64,000 nt of DNA from Promethearchaeota archaeon (GTDB lineage Archaea; Asgardarchaeota; Lokiarchaeia; Sigyniarchaeales; SOKP01). Of this stretch, positions 49,388 through 58,732 are shown in pieces. A model generated the notes under the pieces. It worked only from the letters and a program-made list of their open reading frames with translations. It made no database searches and was not told the origin of the DNA. The number at the start of each line of letters is the position of its first letter. Position 1 is the first letter of the stretch. The DNA is taken from positions 186,001 through 250,000 of the forward strand of contig JAEOSU010000051.1 of assembly GCA_016840165.1 (NCBI GenBank). The letters run 5' to 3'. A program made the position numbers and the translations under genes.

Positions 49388-51127
49388 TTATTCATTCATT
49401 TCATAAGCATCCTTTAGCGAGTGAACAATCTTCCATACTTTATCAAAACGTTCTGGGTCGACATTGGGTTTTTTAATCATCTTCAAACACCATTCCATCT
49501 GTTTAGGGGTAGTACTAGATTTATGATATAAATTTAATGCGTATTTAGAGAAGTCTCTTACTAGAAAATCAAATATTTGGTCTATAGTGTCTTCATCAAT
49601 ATTGTATATTTTTGCATTTTCTATAATTAAATGAGCATATACGATAAGAGAAAAGATCTCTCCGATTCCTGAAAGCATGAAGTCCATATCCTTTTGTTGT
49701 TTAGCACTAGGCATAGCTTTAACTCCCATAAGATTAAACATCTTAATTTGTTCTAGAAAGATTTTAACATTTGGTAGATCAAATTGCTCAAACGCTGGTT
49801 TCCAGTCATGAAGTCGAATCTTTCCTAACCCACGAGTTGGTCCCTGATTGAAAAGATAGGTGTCGTCTTTTACTTGATCTTGTCTTGGTACTTCCTCATA
49901 TTTCTTATGATTCATGAAGAAATTTAACATGAACTTCAAAATTAACGCAATATTTACGTGAACTGTCCCTTCAAGCTTAGGTAATGCACGTATATCCCTT
50001 GCAGCACTTTCAAAATACATATCTTTTTCAAAACCTTTCGCAGCGATAACATCCCATAAGAGATTTATAACTTCCTCTCCCTGAGTAGTAGTTTTCATCT
50101 TCATTACTGGTGCATACAGTAAATATCTGCGGTCATCATCGGATGCGATTCTCATATAATCAGCTGTTCTTAAGCCAAATAATTTCATTGCTACCAGACG
50201 GGTGTACGCATCAACAAAGTTCTGTTTTACGTGTTGAAAATCAGTGACATACATCTTATAGAGCCTTCGATGAGCAGCGTGATGAATTGCTTCATAAAAT
50301 GCATGTGTACATATCCCTATTGAAGCCCAACCTAAATTATATTTACCTACGTTTACAGTATTAAGAGATGCATTCCAAGCATCCTCTCCCTTAGAAAGAA
50401 TATCTTCCTCGGTTATGGGATAATCATGGAGTGCAAAATTTGCAACGTAATTTTGACTATCACAGACATTCTTTATTAACTCATAGTTTTTGTTTTTATA
50501 ATTAGCAACAAAAAAAACATATTGATCTTTGTTTTTCATATCATAGGGTGGAATATTTCCTTGCTCATCAGCAAATTTCCCAAAGTTTGAAACCATTTCT
50601 GCCTCATTACCATTGCCAATGTAATATTTTTCTCCATTTGCTCTATAGGTATCATCTTTTTGAGGAGTTAATGACATTTCAGTTCCGTAAATATCGGCCC
50701 CATGCGCTTGCTCGGATAATCCGAAAGCAAAAATAGCGCCTTCTTTTAATAATTTGGCAGCCTTCTCCTTTGCCTTTTCATTTTTACTCATCCAAATAGG
50801 CCCTAATCCTAAAATTGTCACTTGCCAAGTATACCAATAACTTAATCCATAAAATGCAAGTATTTCATTGAATTCGCAGATTCTCCATGTATCCCATCGA
50901 AAATTTTCATTCTCTCCATATTGAGAAGGAGTCAATAGATTAGCAAAAACATTATAATTTTTTTGGAATTCTAAAAAATCAGAATACCAGACTCTTTTAT
51001 GATCGTCTTCCTTTAATTTTGCTTTTCCTTTATTTTCGAAGAATTCAATCGTTTTAAGCATGATTTCCCTTGATCTCGCATCTGGATAATACCGTTTATG
51101 TTGTTTTGGATTTAATAAAATTGTCAT
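49388..51127 (-). CDS. Large acyl-CoA dehydrogenase-family protein
   Basis: 579 residues, about 190 longer than the classic family because of N- and C-terminal extensions. The FAD/substrate segment FGLSEQAHGADIYGTEM and RANGEKYYIGNG match the family; helices after 300 are of ACAD type. The classic YEGTSEIQ catalytic-base motif is not present, so the base is unclear. It lies between the mutase and MeaB genes on the opposite strand, suggesting a link to acyl-CoA metabolism of the mutase product (inference). Confidence 0.82.
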   Translation of the reverse strand: MTILLNPKQHKRYYPDARSREIMLKTIEFFENKGKAKLKEDDHKRVWYSDFLEFQKNYNVFANLLTPSQYGENENFRWDTWRICEFNEILAFYGLSYWYTWQVTILGLGPIWMSKNEKAKEKAAKLLKEGAIFAFGLSEQAHGADIYGTEMSLTPQKDDTYRANGEKYYIGNGNEAEMVSNFGKFADEQGNIPPYDMKNKDQYVFFVANYKNKNYELIKNVCDSQNYVANFALHDYPITEEDILSKGEDAWNASLNTVNVGKYNLGWASIGICTHAFYEAIHHAAHRRLYKMYVTDFQHVKQNFVDAYTRLVAMKLFGLRTADYMRIASDDDRRYLLYAPVMKMKTTTQGEEVINLLWDVIAAKGFEKDMYFESAARDIRALPKLEGTVHVNIALILKFMLNFFMNHKKYEEVPRQDQVKDDTYLFNQGPTRGLGKIRLHDWKPAFEQFDLPNVKIFLEQIKMFNLMGVKAMPSAKQQKDMDFMLSGIGEIFSLIVYAHLIIENAKIYNIDEDTIDQIFDFLVRDFSKYALNLYHKSSTTPKQMEWCLKMIKKPNVDPERFDKVWKIVHSLKDAYEMNE

Positions 51128-51321
51128 AATTATCTTAAACTTTTTAATTATTAATTATCTTTTAGAATCATTATTTCAAAATTAACTTTTTTAATGTTTT
51201 ACTTCTATTGAAATTCACTCTTTAAGGATATCGATTTTTATAGAAAAGATAAAAAAGAAATGATATATTTTCATATCTAAGTTAGAAGTTATTTTTTTGA
51301 AGTTCTGAAGGTCTATTATTC

Positions 51322-52299
51322 ATGAAAACTGAATATGATATTGAATCCTTGATTACGAGGTTTAAACAAAAGGATAAGGTTGCGTTAGCGAAATTAATTA
51401 CTATAATTGAAAATGAGCCAGATAAAGCCTCAGAAATTTTTAAGCATTTTGAAGAGCTAAAGCATGATTCCTATATCGTTGGAGTTACGGGTTCACCCGG
51501 TGTTGGAAAAAGTACTCTCACAGGGGCTATATCTCAAAAGATACTTGATGAAGGTAAATATATAGGAATCATCTCAGTTGATCCTACCTCACCTTTTAGC
51601 GGAGGAGCGTTCTTAGGAGATCGAGTGCGTATGACTAACATAACCTTACACCCCAATCTTTTCATGAGAAGTCTTGCATCGCGTGGTTATAAAGGAGGAA
51701 TATCACGAGCCGTATTTGATATCAGTATGCTTTATGAAGCATTTGGTATGGATCTAATTATCATTGAAACCGTTGGAGTGGGACAAGCAGAATTTGATAT
51801 CTACAATTTAGCTTATACTATTGTAGTTGTTTTAGTCCCTGGATATGGTGATGCTATTCAAATGCAGAAAGCGGGAATCATTGAAATTGGAGATATATAT
51901 GATGTGAATAAAAAGGATCTCGGTGGGGAAGATATTGCGGTACATATCGAAATGATGCTGGATGATACTACTTTTCAGAGTGGTTGGAGACCACCGGTTT
52001 CAATGACTGACGCAATTACAGGAGAGGGCGTGGATGACCTTATTCAAAATATATGGGACCATAAAGAACATGTAGAATTATCTGATCTTATCAATGAAAA
52101 GAAAAAGAATCGCTTTAAATATAAGATAAAAGAACTCATTTATTCAAAAGTGGAAGAATTAATCTTTAAAAGCCTTATTAATGAACAAGAGATTGACAGT
52201 ATTATAGAAAATGCTCTAAATAATAGCAAATTTAAAATGTATCAAGATATTCATAAGAAGTTCGAATCAGTAGATTTTACGATAAAAAAGGAAAGCTAG
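51322..52299 (+). CDS. meaB: MeaB/ArgK-type mutase chaperone GTPase
   Basis: 325 residues, G3E GTPase. Walker A GSPGVGKST (57-65), switch DPTSPFSGGAFLGDRVRM, ETVGVGQAE (Walker B), and a G4-like region. MeaB loads and protects adenosylcobalamin on B12-dependent mutases; here it serves the mutase at 47-49 kb. It is normal length. The C-terminal dimerisation arm is Lys/Glu-rich. Confidence 0.93.
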   Translation: MKTEYDIESLITRFKQKDKVALAKLITIIENEPDKASEIFKHFEELKHDSYIVGVTGSPGVGKSTLTGAISQKILDEGKYIGIISVDPTSPFSGGAFLGDRVRMTNITLHPNLFMRSLASRGYKGGISRAVFDISMLYEAFGMDLIIIETVGVGQAEFDIYNLAYTIVVVLVPGYGDAIQMQKAGIIEIGDIYDVNKKDLGGEDIAVHIEMMLDDTTFQSGWRPPVSMTDAITGEGVDDLIQNIWDHKEHVELSDLINEKKKNRFKYKIKELIYSKVEELIFKSLINEQEIDSIIENALNNSKFKMYQDIHKKFESVDFTIKKES

Positions 52300-52395
52300 G
52301 GTAATAATCTAATTATAATTCTCTTTATAATGTATTATTTAGCATTAATCATCTAACTATTAAACTTAAAATGTAATGCTTGAGTTTATAAACCT

Positions 52396-53178
52396 ATGTC
52401 TGAAGAATTAATTCATTATAATGTAAAACTTCGTATAGCAGAAATTATTATCGATCGTCCTGATAAAGCTCATGCTTTTAATGTAGATATGTTAAAGTTG
52501 CTCTATAATTACTTAATCGAAGCAGATAAAGATGAGAAAGTGAAATACATCCTAATTAAAAGCACTGGGACAAGATTTTTTTCTGCTGGATATGATTTAA
52601 AACAAATACAAGGTTCTCCTGAAAATGTTAAACAGGTCACTGAATGGGGAAGAAAAGTAAATGAGACTATGCTCTTCTTAAAAAAACCAATTATCACCCA
52701 AGTTCAAGGCATTGCTGTTGGATTTGGAGTTCTAATGATTTTGGCATCTGATCTAAGAATCTTTGCCGATCGACCAAAAGAGGAATTATATTTGCGTCTT
52801 CCTGAGCTTGCTATTTCAGCTTTTCCCCAAACTGGCGCAACATTGCTTCCATTATTAGCTTTTGGTCTAAGTTATGCCAAATATATGTTATTTACAGCTG
52901 ATAAGGTTGGATTAGATGACTTAAGAAACCTCAATTTTCCAACGCGCGTTTTTCCTCTTGAGAATTTAGATGCTAATACAAAAACTTTCATGAGTGATTT
53001 GGTGAAATATAAGAATGAGTTTATTTTTTCTACTAAAACCATGCTCTCCATCATGAATAAGACATATATTAAATCCTGTTTTGATTTAGAAGACGAATGT
53101 GGAACAATAGCATACGCCAATAAACCATATGAGGAATTGAGCGAATTTATAGGAAATTTATATAAAAAATATACATAA
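52396..53178 (+). CDS. Enoyl-CoA hydratase/isomerase-family protein
   Basis: 260 residues, crotonase fold. Oxyanion hole segments FFSAGYDLKQI and GIAVGFGVLMI, and LPELAISAFP carrying a likely catalytic Glu in the E164 position. The usual E144-equivalent is not obvious, so it may be an isomerase or another crotonase activity. It follows meaB on the same strand (97 bp) and fits the beta-oxidation step next to acyl-CoA dehydrogenases. Confidence 0.83.
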   Translation: MSEELIHYNVKLRIAEIIIDRPDKAHAFNVDMLKLLYNYLIEADKDEKVKYILIKSTGTRFFSAGYDLKQIQGSPENVKQVTEWGRKVNETMLFLKKPIITQVQGIAVGFGVLMILASDLRIFADRPKEELYLRLPELAISAFPQTGATLLPLLAFGLSYAKYMLFTADKVGLDDLRNLNFPTRVFPLENLDANTKTFMSDLVKYKNEFIFSTKTMLSIMNKTYIKSCFDLEDECGTIAYANKPYEELSEFIGNLYKKYT

Positions 53179-53289
53179 ATCCTTGTTTTTAATTTCTTTT
53201 CATTTTATGTAATTGTTCGATAAGTGCACCAATTTATTTATAAAGGACAGGGAATACTTTTCATCTGAATAGATTTAGGAGTGTAAGAA

Positions 53290-53892
53290 GTGAAAATAGA
53301 TAAAATTATAACATCAATAAAGGAATTTTTTATAACAATTGGATGGTTGACAATCCCTCTTTTTCAGTATATCCCTTGTGCTTCAGTTTGGTTTGGTATT
53401 ATGAGTTTGCCACTGATCGGATATTTGTTCTTCTTTATTTCGACGCCTATGATTGCAAAAAGTGATTTTGAATTCTTTTTAGGATATGGTTTCCCATGGA
53501 GCATCATTGCGATAATTAGTGGATTCATATTTCTATTTTGTCTTGGTTATCAATTAGTTAATCGTAAAAAATTAATTTTAAAGGGACCATATAAATATTC
53601 TCGCCATCCACAATATTTAGCAATAATTATTATGACGTTTAGTTTATCAATGATTTCATTAAATACAAGTCCAATTAATCCTTTCAGCTCAAATATCGAA
53701 TTCAGCCGAGTTTTAATATTTTTTATATGGTTTATAGAAACTATTGCTTATATATTACTAGCAAAATTAGAAGAATTTTGGTTAGAAAAGAAATATGGAG
53801 ACATGTACAATCAATATAAGCAATCCGTTAGTTTTATGCTTCCATTTACAAAATTTTTTCGCGAAAAACTAAAAATTGTGGTTACTATTTAA
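53290..53892 (+). CDS. ICMT/PEMT-like membrane methyltransferase
   Basis: 200 residues, about four or five TM helices. The motif GPYKYSRHPQYLAIII near 97-112 is the hallmark of isoprenylcysteine carboxyl- and phospholipid methyltransferases, which bind SAM via the RHPxY segment. C-terminal EEFWLEKKYGDMYNQYKQ is also conserved. Target could be a lipid, prenyl-thiol or amine. GTG start at 53290 (gtgaaaata). Confidence 0.82.
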   Translation: MKIDKIITSIKEFFITIGWLTIPLFQYIPCASVWFGIMSLPLIGYLFFFISTPMIAKSDFEFFLGYGFPWSIIAIISGFIFLFCLGYQLVNRKKLILKGPYKYSRHPQYLAIIIMTFSLSMISLNTSPINPFSSNIEFSRVLIFFIWFIETIAYILLAKLEEFWLEKKYGDMYNQYKQSVSFMLPFTKFFREKLKIVVTI

Positions 53893-53961
53893 AATATGTA
53901 AATACGAATTCTTCCATTAAAACAATAGGAATGGATAAGAAAGGGAAGAAATTGAATCATT

Positions 53962-54672
53962 ATGAGAGAAATTAAGCCAAAAAATAGCAAATTGGTAGTA
54001 ATTCTTCTTATAACAATACCAATATCTCTTTTTTTAGTTATTTTAATTTTAATTCAAATAATTTCATTGTATAATGAGACATTTGGGCAAATCGAGAGAC
54101 CTCTTTTAGGGTTTATAATTGTTATATTGTTGCTGTTATTCATTGTGCTATTAGCATTCACAATTGTTTTATCTGTAAACGAATATCACAATCGTATGAT
54201 TCGAAGAGTAGCATCCTATAATAATCATCCAAATTTGACATTGGAGGAGATCTTTGAAAATGAACACCGAAAAAAAATTATTAAGTGCATATTGAATGAT
54301 CCTGGTATTCATCATAATGAATTGTTAAGGCAATGTGATTTACAGAAAGGACAGTTGCAATGGCATCTAAATGTTTTACTAAATAATAAAATCATCCATA
54401 AGGAAAAGTTTGGCCAATATAGCCTATATTTTCCATCGTTAAATGAAATAGAGAAAGCGGAAGGATTCATAAATGGAATAGCAAAATCGGATAATACCAC
54501 TAAGATCTATGAAATTATTAAAAAAAAGCCCGGGATTACCTCCTCAGAAATTTCTGATGAGATCCAGATAGCCAGAAATACAGTCAAATACCACATCGAT
54601 AAATTATCAAATAATAATTTAATAGTATTGAAGAAAAGTGGTAGAAAGAAAAAATTGTATTTAAAACAATAA
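53962..54672 (+). CDS. Membrane-anchored double winged-helix transcription regulator
   Basis: 236 residues. Two TM helices (about 12-36 and 46-70) are followed by two winged-helix domains: one at about 88-155 (LNDPGIHHNELLRQCDLQKG...) and one at about 175-235 (KPGITSSEISDEIQIARNTVKYHIDKL). Archaeal regulators of this type sense membrane or envelope state and bind DNA near the membrane (inference). Located 69 bp from the ICMT-like gene in the same direction, so joint expression is plausible. Confidence 0.75.
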   Translation: MREIKPKNSKLVVILLITIPISLFLVILILIQIISLYNETFGQIERPLLGFIIVILLLLFIVLLAFTIVLSVNEYHNRMIRRVASYNNHPNLTLEEIFENEHRKKIIKCILNDPGIHHNELLRQCDLQKGQLQWHLNVLLNNKIIHKEKFGQYSLYFPSLNEIEKAEGFINGIAKSDNTTKIYEIIKKKPGITSSEISDEIQIARNTVKYHIDKLSNNNLIVLKKSGRKKKLYLKQ

Positions 54673-54682
54673 ATTGTTGTTT

Positions 54683-55564
54683 TTAATGTTTTATAAGTTT
54701 CGGAAACCTTATTTCCATTTCAATTTCTTTTTGAATAATCTTATCTAATAATTCTTCTCTCTCGGCACCTGAAAGTACTTCTAGCTTTCTAATGCTCAAA
54801 GGATCCACCTTTTCCCTTAATAGTCTAATTTCCTTAACTGTAGGTGGTTTAGTCTCTGTTAAATTTTTATCAATTAATAAATCAAAGCCAGTTGATTCCT
54901 TTACTTCTTCAACAGTAATTCCTGGGTGTGTCGTTCTTAACTTCATCCTTCTAGTTTTCATGTCGAAATCTAAGTATGCTAAGTTGGTAATAACGCATTG
55001 AGGTCCTGCTCCTTCACATATAGATTGTCGTCCTCCAGGGAATCCAACACCCGATATGAAGAATAATTTCTCGGTGGGAACAAATGTGCGATTATCATGT
55101 CTTGGTGTGTAGAGAAATGACCCTCGAGTATAAAACATGCTAAAATCAGCTATTCCGGCGCATCCTGGTAAACGTAGTTTTGGTTTACTCCATTCACCGA
55201 TACAAATGTTATTTGTATTTCCAAATTGGTCAACTTGGGCGGGTCTAAAAAACTCAATGGTAGTCAACTTTTCAGAAGGCAGCGATTCAAGAGTGCACTC
55301 TCCTGAGTTTTGAAATCGATAAGCTCTTGCAGTATTCATCTCCAAGTAGAGTAATGAAACTTGACGTGCCTGATTCACAAAAGTATTTCCCATAATATAA
55401 TGATATATAGCGTCAGGAGCATGTGTTAATTTAGCTAAAGTAAACGCAGACCATACCATTGGGGTTGCTACTCCAACAATCATCACATCATCATTTCGTA
55501 CTTCTCTTGACATTAGCACTGTCATTAACTCATCAATCGAATAATCTTTTGACGTTTCACTCAT
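54683..55564 (-). CDS. CoA-transferase-fold beta subunit, IpdB-like
   Basis: 293 residues, type I CoA-transferase beta fold. The C-terminal THPGITVEEVKESTGFDL and the KVDPLSIRKLE tail match GctB/IpdB-like proteins. The classic ExG catalytic Glu motif of true CoA-transferases is not seen, so a hydrolase or ring-cleaving role like IpdB is possible. The matching alpha subunit is at 61079-61924, about 5.5 kb away, on the same strand. From memory the pair resembles IpdAB more than GctAB. Confidence 0.75.
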   Translation of the reverse strand: MSETSKDYSIDELMTVLMSREVRNDDVMIVGVATPMVWSAFTLAKLTHAPDAIYHYIMGNTFVNQARQVSLLYLEMNTARAYRFQNSGECTLESLPSEKLTTIEFFRPAQVDQFGNTNNICIGEWSKPKLRLPGCAGIADFSMFYTRGSFLYTPRHDNRTFVPTEKLFFISGVGFPGGRQSICEGAGPQCVITNLAYLDFDMKTRRMKLRTTHPGITVEEVKESTGFDLLIDKNLTETKPPTVKEIRLLREKVDPLSIRKLEVLSGAEREELLDKIIQKEIEMEIRFPKLIKH

Positions 55565-55640
55565 TTATTCTTCACTCGAATTATAATCATTATAGAATTT
55601 TGACTTAGGTAAGGTAATATCAATTAAAGATTTTATTCAT

Positions 55641-55652
55641 TATATATAAAAG
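55641..55652 (+). promoter_or_regulatory. TATA-like element upstream of ThrH-like gene
   Basis: TATATATAAAAG lies about 55 to 66 bases upstream of ATG 55707, consistent with transcription starting about 35 bases before the ATG. The region is the divergent promoter of the CoA-transferase beta gene too. Confidence 0.4.
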
Positions 55653-55706
55653 ACTTTAGATCTTATTAAAAATCAATCTTTTAATGCAAATTTAAAACTA
55701 AGAAAT

Positions 55707-56309
55707 ATGTACATTGCCTGTTTTGATTTAGAGGGAGTTTTTACCCCTGAAGTTTGGATTGAAGTAAGTAACTCTACTGGGATTGATGAGCTTAAGCTAA
55801 CAACAAGAGACATTTCGGACTATGATGTACTTATGAAAAACCGAATCGATTTATTGAAGAAATATCATGTCACCTTGAAAGAAATTCAAGAAGTAATTAT
55901 GAATATGAAATTATTACCAGGAGCAAAAAAGTTTCTTGATGAAATACGCCCTATCGTTCAGGTGGCGATCCTAACAGACAGTTTTATGGAGTTCGTTGAT
56001 CCATTCCTAAAAAAATTGGGCTATCCTGTCTGTTTTTGCCATAGTCTTGAAATTGGTAAAAAGGGACTGATCACAAATTATAAGATCCGCATTGAAGATA
56101 TGAAACGACAGACCATTTTAGCTCTTAAAAGCTTAAATTATGAAATAATAGCAACTGGAGATTCTTATAATGATGTTCCAATGTTACATGAAGCAGACCA
56201 TGGTATCTTCTTTAGACCTCCTAACAAAGTAATTGATGAATTCCCACAATTTCCGGTAGCTAAAGAATATCCTGAATTAAAACGTTTAATCTTCAATTAT
56301 TTAGGCTAA
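55707..56309 (+). CDS. thrH: ThrH-like phosphoserine phosphatase/homoserine phosphotransferase
   Basis: 200 residues, HAD superfamily. Start MYIACFDLEGV gives nucleophile D7 and the unusual E9, exactly the ThrH pattern; TTRDISDYDVLMK and ATGDSYNDVPM also match. Bacterial ThrH can dephosphorylate phosphoserine and transfer phosphate to homoserine. No ThrB homoserine kinase is visible in the window, and the adjacent converging genes encode threonine synthase and homoserine dehydrogenase. A homoserine-phosphorylating role here is a strong inference. Confidence 0.9.
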   Translation: MYIACFDLEGVFTPEVWIEVSNSTGIDELKLTTRDISDYDVLMKNRIDLLKKYHVTLKEIQEVIMNMKLLPGAKKFLDEIRPIVQVAILTDSFMEFVDPFLKKLGYPVCFCHSLEIGKKGLITNYKIRIEDMKRQTILALKSLNYEIIATGDSYNDVPMLHEADHGIFFRPPNKVIDEFPQFPVAKEYPELKRLIFNYLG

Positions 56310-56326
56310 TCTAATTAATGTCATAT

Positions 56327-57685
56327 TTATAAAGAGAATTTTTCTATTAAATAATTCTTGAAATCTTTATACTCTTTAATTATTTTTTGGTCAAGGAATT
56401 CTTTCCTTTTTGTCATCTTTTTTAAAGAATTTGGCATCTCTGGGGTGACATTAGTCAATGAAATTATCTCATTTGGAAATTTTGATGGATGAGCAGTTTC
56501 AAATGTTATTGATTTAAGATTATTATGTTCTGGATAAGTTTTGCGAAAAATATTAATAGCAGCCCAGCCTACAGCACCATGGGGCTCGATTATTTTCTGA
56601 TAGTTGTTAAAAAAACTAATGATGGTCTCTCTAGTAGAATTATCGTTTATTGAATATGAAATGATATCTTTACGAATTTCGTCTATATCTGGTAGATGAT
56701 GAACTTTTCCAGTCTCATCTATTCTACCTCCGTAAAGATCAAATATTCTTGCCAAATTAGAAGGATGACCCACATTCATAGCATTAGAAATACAATTTTT
56801 TGAAGGCTCGATTTTTTTATAAATTCCGGTTTTTAAAAATTGAGGAAATTCATCGTTCTCATTGACAGCTGAAATAAATCTCTTAACAGGGAGCCCCATT
56901 CTCTTAGCGATTAAACCTGCTGTAAGATTTCCGAAATTACCAGAAGGTACAGAAAACAATATCTCCTCGTTTTTTCTTTCAATAATACGCGAATAACTCC
57001 AGAAATAATATAGCGTTTGAGGGAATAAACGACCAAAATTTATCGAATTCGCAGAAGATAAGTTAAGTTGCTTTAAGTCTCCATCAGCAAAGGCATTCTT
57101 TACTAATCTTTGACAATCGTCAAATTTCCCATCAATCCCTAAAGTAATGACATTTCTACCTAAGGTAGTCATTTGTTTTCTTTGTAGAGTAGTGATTTCA
57201 TTCCGGGGATATAAAACCACCACTTTAATTCTGGGCATTTTATAAAAAGCCTGCGCAACCGCGCCTCCTGTATCTCCTGAGGTCGCAGTCAAAATAGTTA
57301 AATTTTTATTATCATTTTCAAGGAAATATTCCATTATCGTAGCTAGTATTCTAGCTCCAAAATCTTTGAAGCTACAGGTAGGACCATTATCTAAATAACA
57401 TATATAATCATTATTTTCAACTTTTTCTATAGGAATTTTAAAATTTAGAGCTTCATTAATGATCTTTTTGAGATCCGCTTTTTTTATACTATTCTCTATG
57501 AATCTAGAAATAATATTAAGAGCAATCTCAATAAAATTCATGTTTCTAAAAGAATAAAGAGTCTCTTGATCAATTCTTGGAATTTCATTTAGCATATATA
57601 AACCATTATCGATAGCTTGCCCTTTCAGAATTGCAGTTTTAAAATCTATCTCCCCTGAATTATAATTAGTAGAATGGAATTTCAT
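56327..57685 (-). CDS. thrC: Threonine synthase
   Basis: 452 residues, bacterial ThrC group. PLP lysine K107 in CSFKDFGAR; TATSGDTGGAVAQAF binds phosphate; SGNFGNL coordinates PLP. It converts O-phosphohomoserine to threonine. It is adjacent to homoserine dehydrogenase (11 bp). The C-terminus is complete. Confidence 0.95.
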   Translation of the reverse strand: MKFHSTNYNSGEIDFKTAILKGQAIDNGLYMLNEIPRIDQETLYSFRNMNFIEIALNIISRFIENSIKKADLKKIINEALNFKIPIEKVENNDYICYLDNGPTCSFKDFGARILATIMEYFLENDNKNLTILTATSGDTGGAVAQAFYKMPRIKVVVLYPRNEITTLQRKQMTTLGRNVITLGIDGKFDDCQRLVKNAFADGDLKQLNLSSANSINFGRLFPQTLYYFWSYSRIIERKNEEILFSVPSGNFGNLTAGLIAKRMGLPVKRFISAVNENDEFPQFLKTGIYKKIEPSKNCISNAMNVGHPSNLARIFDLYGGRIDETGKVHHLPDIDEIRKDIISYSINDNSTRETIISFFNNYQKIIEPHGAVGWAAINIFRKTYPEHNNLKSITFETAHPSKFPNEIISLTNVTPEMPNSLKKMTKRKEFLDQKIIKEYKDFKNYLIEKFSL

Positions 57686-57696
57686 TTTACATCTCT

Positions 57697-58716
57697 TTAA
57701 TTACTACCAATTTTTTTCCTTTCTTTAATAATATATATTAAATCATTGAGTATTGCAGAACCTGCTTCGAAACCTCCCGCTCCTTTTCCTATTAAAATTA
57801 CAGGACCTGCGTACTGAGTTTGAAGTTCGATTATGTTAAGAGTTCCACTAATATTTAGGGGGGAGCCTTTTTTAATCATCCGTGGTTCTACAATTAGATT
57901 ATCATTTTCAGCAATAGCTAAATGTTTAACTACATAACCGTCTAATTTAGCCAGCTTTATAGCGTTTGGCGTTATCTTTGTGATTCCTTCAATTTTTGCA
58001 TCTTTGATAGTTTTAGTCCATCCAAGTAATTCATTTGCCAGTATTACTAATTTACCGGCTGCGTCAAATCCTCCCACATCTAAATTAGGGTTAGCCTCGG
58101 CATAGCCTAACTCTTGCGCTTCTTTAAGTGCTATTTCAAAAGGTATATTCTCAGATGTCATTCGACTTAAAATATAGTTACTTGTACCATTTAGGATCGC
58201 TTTAATTTGAGTGATCTTATTTCCTATGAGATTTTCCTTAATAGATAAGGCAGGTATACAACTTGCCACTGTGGCTTCATATCTTATGAAACATTTATTA
58301 TCATTAGCTAATTCTTTAATTCTTTTATATTCTAAAAAAAATGGAGCTTTATTTGAGGAAATCACATCAATTTTGTTATTTAACGCTTCTATAATATGTG
58401 TAAGTGCAGGTTCTCCTGTATTTGGATTTGTTGGTGTAGCATCTATACAAACATCTAGATTTAATTTAGAGATTAAATCTTTTGCCTTAAGATTTTTTTT
58501 CCAAAATTTATTTTCTCTAAAATCGATACTATCGTTTAACAATTCATCTAAAATTAATCCATCTTCATTAATTAGGGCTCCATCGCGTTCAAAAATAGCC
58601 AATAGTTTACATTCACAATTATAACGTTCTTTTATTATCTCTTTTTTTCTTTTTAATAATTCGAGAAAACTTGTCCCCACAGTGCCCTTTCCTATCAAAC
58701 AGATTTTTAATTCCAT
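57697..58716 (-). CDS. hom: Homoserine dehydrogenase
   Basis: 339 residues. NAD(P) motif GKGTVGTSFLELL at the N-terminus; TPTNPNTGEP, SSNKAPFF and GTSNYILSRM with EAQELGYAEANPNLDVGG are catalytic and substrate segments. Single-domain form without a C-terminal ACT domain. The separate two-ACT protein upstream (17 bp) may supply feedback control (inference). Confidence 0.95.
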   Translation of the reverse strand: MELKICLIGKGTVGTSFLELLKRKKEIIKERYNCECKLLAIFERDGALINEDGLILDELLNDSIDFRENKFWKKNLKAKDLISKLNLDVCIDATPTNPNTGEPALTHIIEALNNKIDVISSNKAPFFLEYKRIKELANDNKCFIRYEATVASCIPALSIKENLIGNKITQIKAILNGTSNYILSRMTSENIPFEIALKEAQELGYAEANPNLDVGGFDAAGKLVILANELLGWTKTIKDAKIEGITKITPNAIKLAKLDGYVVKHLAIAENDNLIVEPRMIKKGSPLNISGTLNIIELQTQYAGPVILIGKGAGGFEAGSAILNDLIYIIKERKKIGSN

Positions 58717-58732
58717 CTCAATTCGATTTCAT

